The notes under the pieces were generated by a model. It worked only from the letters and a program-made list of their open reading frames with translations, had not been told where the DNA came from and did no database searches. The position numbers and the translations under genes were made by a program. A DNA stretch of 15,621 nt, from contig DJVA01000047.1 of NCBI GenBank assembly GCA_002440705.1, positions 1 through 15,621 on the forward strand. Direction: 5' to 3'. The stretch comes from Flavobacteriaceae bacterium UBA6268. GTDB taxonomy: Bacteria; Bacteroidota; Bacteroidia; Flavobacteriales; Flavobacteriaceae. This document shows positions 13,448-15,621 of this stretch, one piece after another (position 1 is the first letter of the stretch; each line of letters begins with the position of its first letter).

Positions 13448-13735
13448 ATGAAAACACTTTTCAACCATCCAACCGAGCTTTACATCATCGCAGGAATCGC
13501 CTGTCTTTGCATCATGATTATCATCGATTTCATTTTAGGTCCAGAAGCCGAACATCTCAATGCCTGGGTCATCGTCAATCGCTTGCTTGGGCGGGAAATT
13601 CCGTTGACAGACAGTCTTGCCATCCAACGCTTGGGCCTTGGGGGAGCTACCTTTTTAATGCTTGCCATTAATGGAGCCCTTGGGATTTTTTTGATCCAAG
13701 GCCTGAAATTATTCATCAAACTCATTCATTCATAA
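13448..13735 (+). CDS. Small two-helix membrane protein
   Basis: 95 residues from ATG 13448; the frame is open back to a TTG at 13403 but nothing supports that start. Two membrane helices (about 11-31 and 66-88) bracket a loop of about 35 polar residues (G-P-E-A-E-H-L-N-A-W-V-I-V-N-R-L-L-G-R-E-I-P). I do not recognise a named family. It sits between a Crp/Fnr regulator and a short-chain dehydrogenase, 11 bases from the latter, so it likely belongs to a small operon with it. Function unknown. Confidence 0.7.
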   Translation: MKTLFNHPTELYIIAGIACLCIMIIIDFILGPEAEHLNAWVIVNRLLGREIPLTDSLAIQRLGLGGATFLMLAINGALGIFLIQGLKLFIKLIHS

Positions 13736-13746
13736 AACTTCTCCTC

Positions 13747-14472
13747 ATGAAAACATCCAACAACACTATCCTTATTACGGGCGGTACCTCTGGCATCGGC
13801 TGGGCCCTTGCAACGGCGCTGAAGTCGTTGAACAATACCGTAATCCTGTTGGGACGAAATAAGGCTAAATTGGCCACTGCCCAAAATGACGGTTTTGAAA
13901 CCATTGCCTGTGACCTGTCCGACCCTTCCCAAATAGAAGCTGCCAGTGTGCTCTTGCAAAATCAGTACCCAAACCTCAATGTGCTGTTCAACAATGCTGG
14001 GATTCAACAAAACTACCTTTTTGCCGAATGTGTGGTCCCCATGGAGCGCATGATGGAAGAAGTGACCATCAATTTGACTGGACAAATGGCATTGACGCAA
14101 CTGCTCCTTCCTCAATTGATGCAACAGGAACGCGCCTTCATTGTAAACACTACCTCTGGTTTGGGGGCTTTCCCAAAATCGGACGGAATCGTATACAGTG
14201 CCAGCAAGGCTGGCATGCGAAGCTTTAACTTGGGATTGCGCTACGCACTCAAAAATACCCCCATCAAAGTCATGGAGTTTATACCTCCCGTTACAGCCAC
14301 TGCCATGACCCAACAAAGAAACGAAGACAAGATGAGTCCTGACAACCTTGTAGCCTACATACTGCCTCAGCTTGGAAAAGAAAAAAAAGTAGTGACAGTA
14401 CCCAAAATGCGCTTATTTTTGAAGGTAGCCAAGTATTTCCCTGGGCTTGCACATAAGATTCTTTCCAAATAG
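13747..14472 (+). CDS. Short-chain dehydrogenase/reductase (DltE-like)
   Basis: 241 residues, a classical SDR. Cofactor motif T-G-G-T-S-G-I-G at 11-18, N-N-A-G at 82-85, Asn109, catalytic Ser137, Tyr150-x3-Lys154 (Y-S-A-S-K). The acidic D-L-S-D at 56-59 and Arg37 after the second strand suggest NADP(H) preference (inference). The sequence is DltE-like in having P-P-V-T-A-T after the active site. The oxidised substrate is unknown. It follows the membrane protein by 11 bases, so the two are probably transcribed together, perhaps under the upstream Crp/Fnr regulator. Cytoplasmic. Confidence 0.9.
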   Translation: MKTSNNTILITGGTSGIGWALATALKSLNNTVILLGRNKAKLATAQNDGFETIACDLSDPSQIEAASVLLQNQYPNLNVLFNNAGIQQNYLFAECVVPMERMMEEVTINLTGQMALTQLLLPQLMQQERAFIVNTTSGLGAFPKSDGIVYSASKAGMRSFNLGLRYALKNTPIKVMEFIPPVTATAMTQQRNEDKMSPDNLVAYILPQLGKEKKVVTVPKMRLFLKVAKYFPGLAHKILSK

Positions 14473-14516
14473 TTTAAAAAGAGACGTGTGCTTTCTCAGA
14501 CTGTATGGGGTTTTCG

Positions 14517-14524
14517 TACCTTTG
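14517..14524 (+). promoter_or_regulatory. -7 box (TACCTTTG) of mnmE
   Basis: A full match to TAnnTTTG ending four bases before ATG 14529, with TTTC at 14492-14495 as a -33 candidate (spacer 21). Transcription would begin at or next to the start codon. Confidence 0.65.
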
Positions 14525-14528
14525 CGCT

Positions 14529-15621
14529 ATGGAGCACCAGGATACCATTGTTGCCTTGGCCACACCTGCAGGTGCAGGGGCTATAGCCATTGTGCGCCTC
14601 TCAGGAGCTGAAGCCATCAACCTTGCAGCATCAGTGTTTGCTTCGGTATCGGGAAAGGATTTGATGGCCCAAGCGTCCCATACGGTGCATCTAGGCTACG
14701 TGAAAGATGGCGATCGGACGCTGGATGAAGTCTTGGCCACCCTTTTTAAAAACCCGCACAGTTATACAGGAGAAGATGTGGTGGAATTCTCGTGTCATGG
14801 CAGTCCCTTCATCCAACAGGAACTTATCCAATTGTTGCTACGAAAAGGGGCCCGCATGGCCCAACCAGGGGAGTTTACCCTTCGGGCCTTTCTGAATGGG
14901 AAGATGGATTTGAGCCAAGCAGAAGCCGTGGCCGACCTCATTGCCAGTGACAGCGCCGCGAGTCACCAGTTGGCCCTACAGCAGATGCGGGGCGGATTTT
15001 CCTCAGAAATAAAAGCACTACGGCAGCAATTATTGCACTTTGCTTCCTTGATTGAACTGGAATTGGATTTTGCAGAAGAAGATGTGGAATTTGCCGACCG
15101 AAGCGAATTCGAACAACTCTTGGAACGCATCACCCGGGTCTTGAAACGGCTCATAGACTCCTTTGCCACGGGGAACGTATTGAAGAACGGCATCCCGGTT
15201 GCCATCGTGGGCGAACCCAATGTGGGGAAATCTACGTTGTTGAATGCCCTGTTGAACGAGGACCGCGCCATTGTGAGTGATATAGCCGGGACGACGCGGG
15301 ACAGTATTGAGGATGAAATCAGCATTGGAGGGGTGAGCTTTCGATTCATCGATACGGCGGGGATCCGCGAAACAGCCGATGTGATCGAGGGCTTGGGCAT
15401 CCAAAAGACCTTTCAGAAGATGGAACAGGCCCAGGTGGTACTGTTCATGCTTAGTGCGGCTAAGTTTCTGGAAAATACGGGAGAAATTTTAATGGAAATC
15501 GAACGGGTCAACAATAAGTTTCCGCAGAAAACCCTGTTGGTCATTGCCAATAAAATAGATCAACACCCCCTTTCTGAACTATCAACCCTACAATCCCAAA
15601 TTCCAAACCTGTTGTTACTTT
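14529..15621 (+). CDS. mnmE: tRNA uridine-5-carboxymethylaminomethyl(34) synthesis GTPase MnmE (partial)
   Basis: The first 364 codons of a protein normally about 450-470 long; the window ends before the C-terminal helix and its catalytic Cys motif. MnmE works with MnmG to add the carboxymethylaminomethyl group to wobble uridine 34 of certain tRNAs, using a formyl-folate-type donor. The N-terminal folate-binding domain begins T-I-V-A-L-A-T-P-A-G-A-G-A-I-A-I-V-R-L-S-G and includes H-G-S-P and P-G-E-F-T-L-R-A-F-L-N-G-K. The G domain shows G1 G-E-P-N-V-G-K-S-T (228-236), G2 Thr in G-T-T-R-D, G3 D-T-A-G (275-278) and G4 N-K-I-D (341-344). It has its own -7 box four bases before the ATG. Cytoplasmic. 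No oddities seen. Confidence 0.96.
   Translation, partial: MEHQDTIVALATPAGAGAIAIVRLSGAEAINLAASVFASVSGKDLMAQASHTVHLGYVKDGDRTLDEVLATLFKNPHSYTGEDVVEFSCHGSPFIQQELIQLLLRKGARMAQPGEFTLRAFLNGKMDLSQAEAVADLIASDSAASHQLALQQMRGGFSSEIKALRQQLLHFASLIELELDFAEEDVEFADRSEFEQLLERITRVLKRLIDSFATGNVLKNGIPVAIVGEPNVGKSTLLNALLNEDRAIVSDIAGTTRDSIEDEISIGGVSFRFIDTAGIRETADVIEGLGIQKTFQKMEQAQVVLFMLSAAKFLENTGEILMEIERVNNKFPQKTLLVIANKIDQHPLSELSTLQSQIPNLLLL

Noticed and set aside
13726..14316. 196-codon minus-strand open frame opposite the SDR gene
   Set aside because: Shadow of a textbook SDR with all catalytic motifs on the + strand.

Overview
The window looks like chromosomal DNA from a member of the Bacteroidota, most likely a flavobacterium. 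Three things point there. Many genes are preceded by a TAnnTTTG-type -7 box, and Shine-Dalgarno sequences are nearly absent. The gene families are characteristic: a TonB-dependent receptor with an N-terminal carboxypeptidase-regulatory-like domain, a CxxC/regulatory-domain membrane protein and a Bacteroidota-style Crp/Fnr regulator. The protein sequences themselves also read as flavobacterial. Every gene I can support lies on the + strand. I see no rRNA, tRNA, CRISPR array, transposase or phage gene.

Layout. 1-392 is non-coding and holds a GC-rich repeat-like block between two copies of a 16-base AT-rich direct repeat. 393-2671 carries a small two-helix membrane protein (YcxB-like), an LtrA-family membrane protein and a cupin. 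2761-3687 is a CxxC/regulatory-domain protein with a TonB-plug-like C-terminus. 3769-6517 holds two short units: methyltransferase plus DUF1801 protein (11-base overlap), then an unrecognised His-containing protein plus an NIP/AqpN-like aquaporin (ATGA overlap), followed by a DoxX protein. 6590-7649 carries a PAP2 phosphatase and an SRPBCC protein. 7751-11671 carries a large TonB-dependent receptor, a YjbR protein and a secreted PHB-depolymerase-like esterase (the last two overlap by ATGA). 11823-12677 is a cysteine-rich lipoprotein followed by a clear hairpin terminator. 12789-14472 holds a Crp/Fnr regulator, a two-helix membrane protein and a short-chain dehydrogenase. The window ends inside mnmE (trmE), the tRNA wobble-uridine modification GTPase.

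How it works together. This is mostly a housekeeping and accessory mix of short transcription units rather than one pathway. The cell-envelope theme is strong: receptor, secreted esterase, lipoprotein, PAP2 enzyme and several small membrane proteins. The points most worth a second look are the 12-cysteine lipoprotein with a hairpin in its leader, the palindromes flanking the Crp/Fnr gene, the aquaporin with a Phe/Ala/Ala/Arg filter and a cysteine tail coupled to an unknown protein, promoters placed so close to start codons that the mRNAs are probably leaderless, and the direct-repeat-flanked block at the left edge. I did not find a clear, complete new defence or mobile system here.
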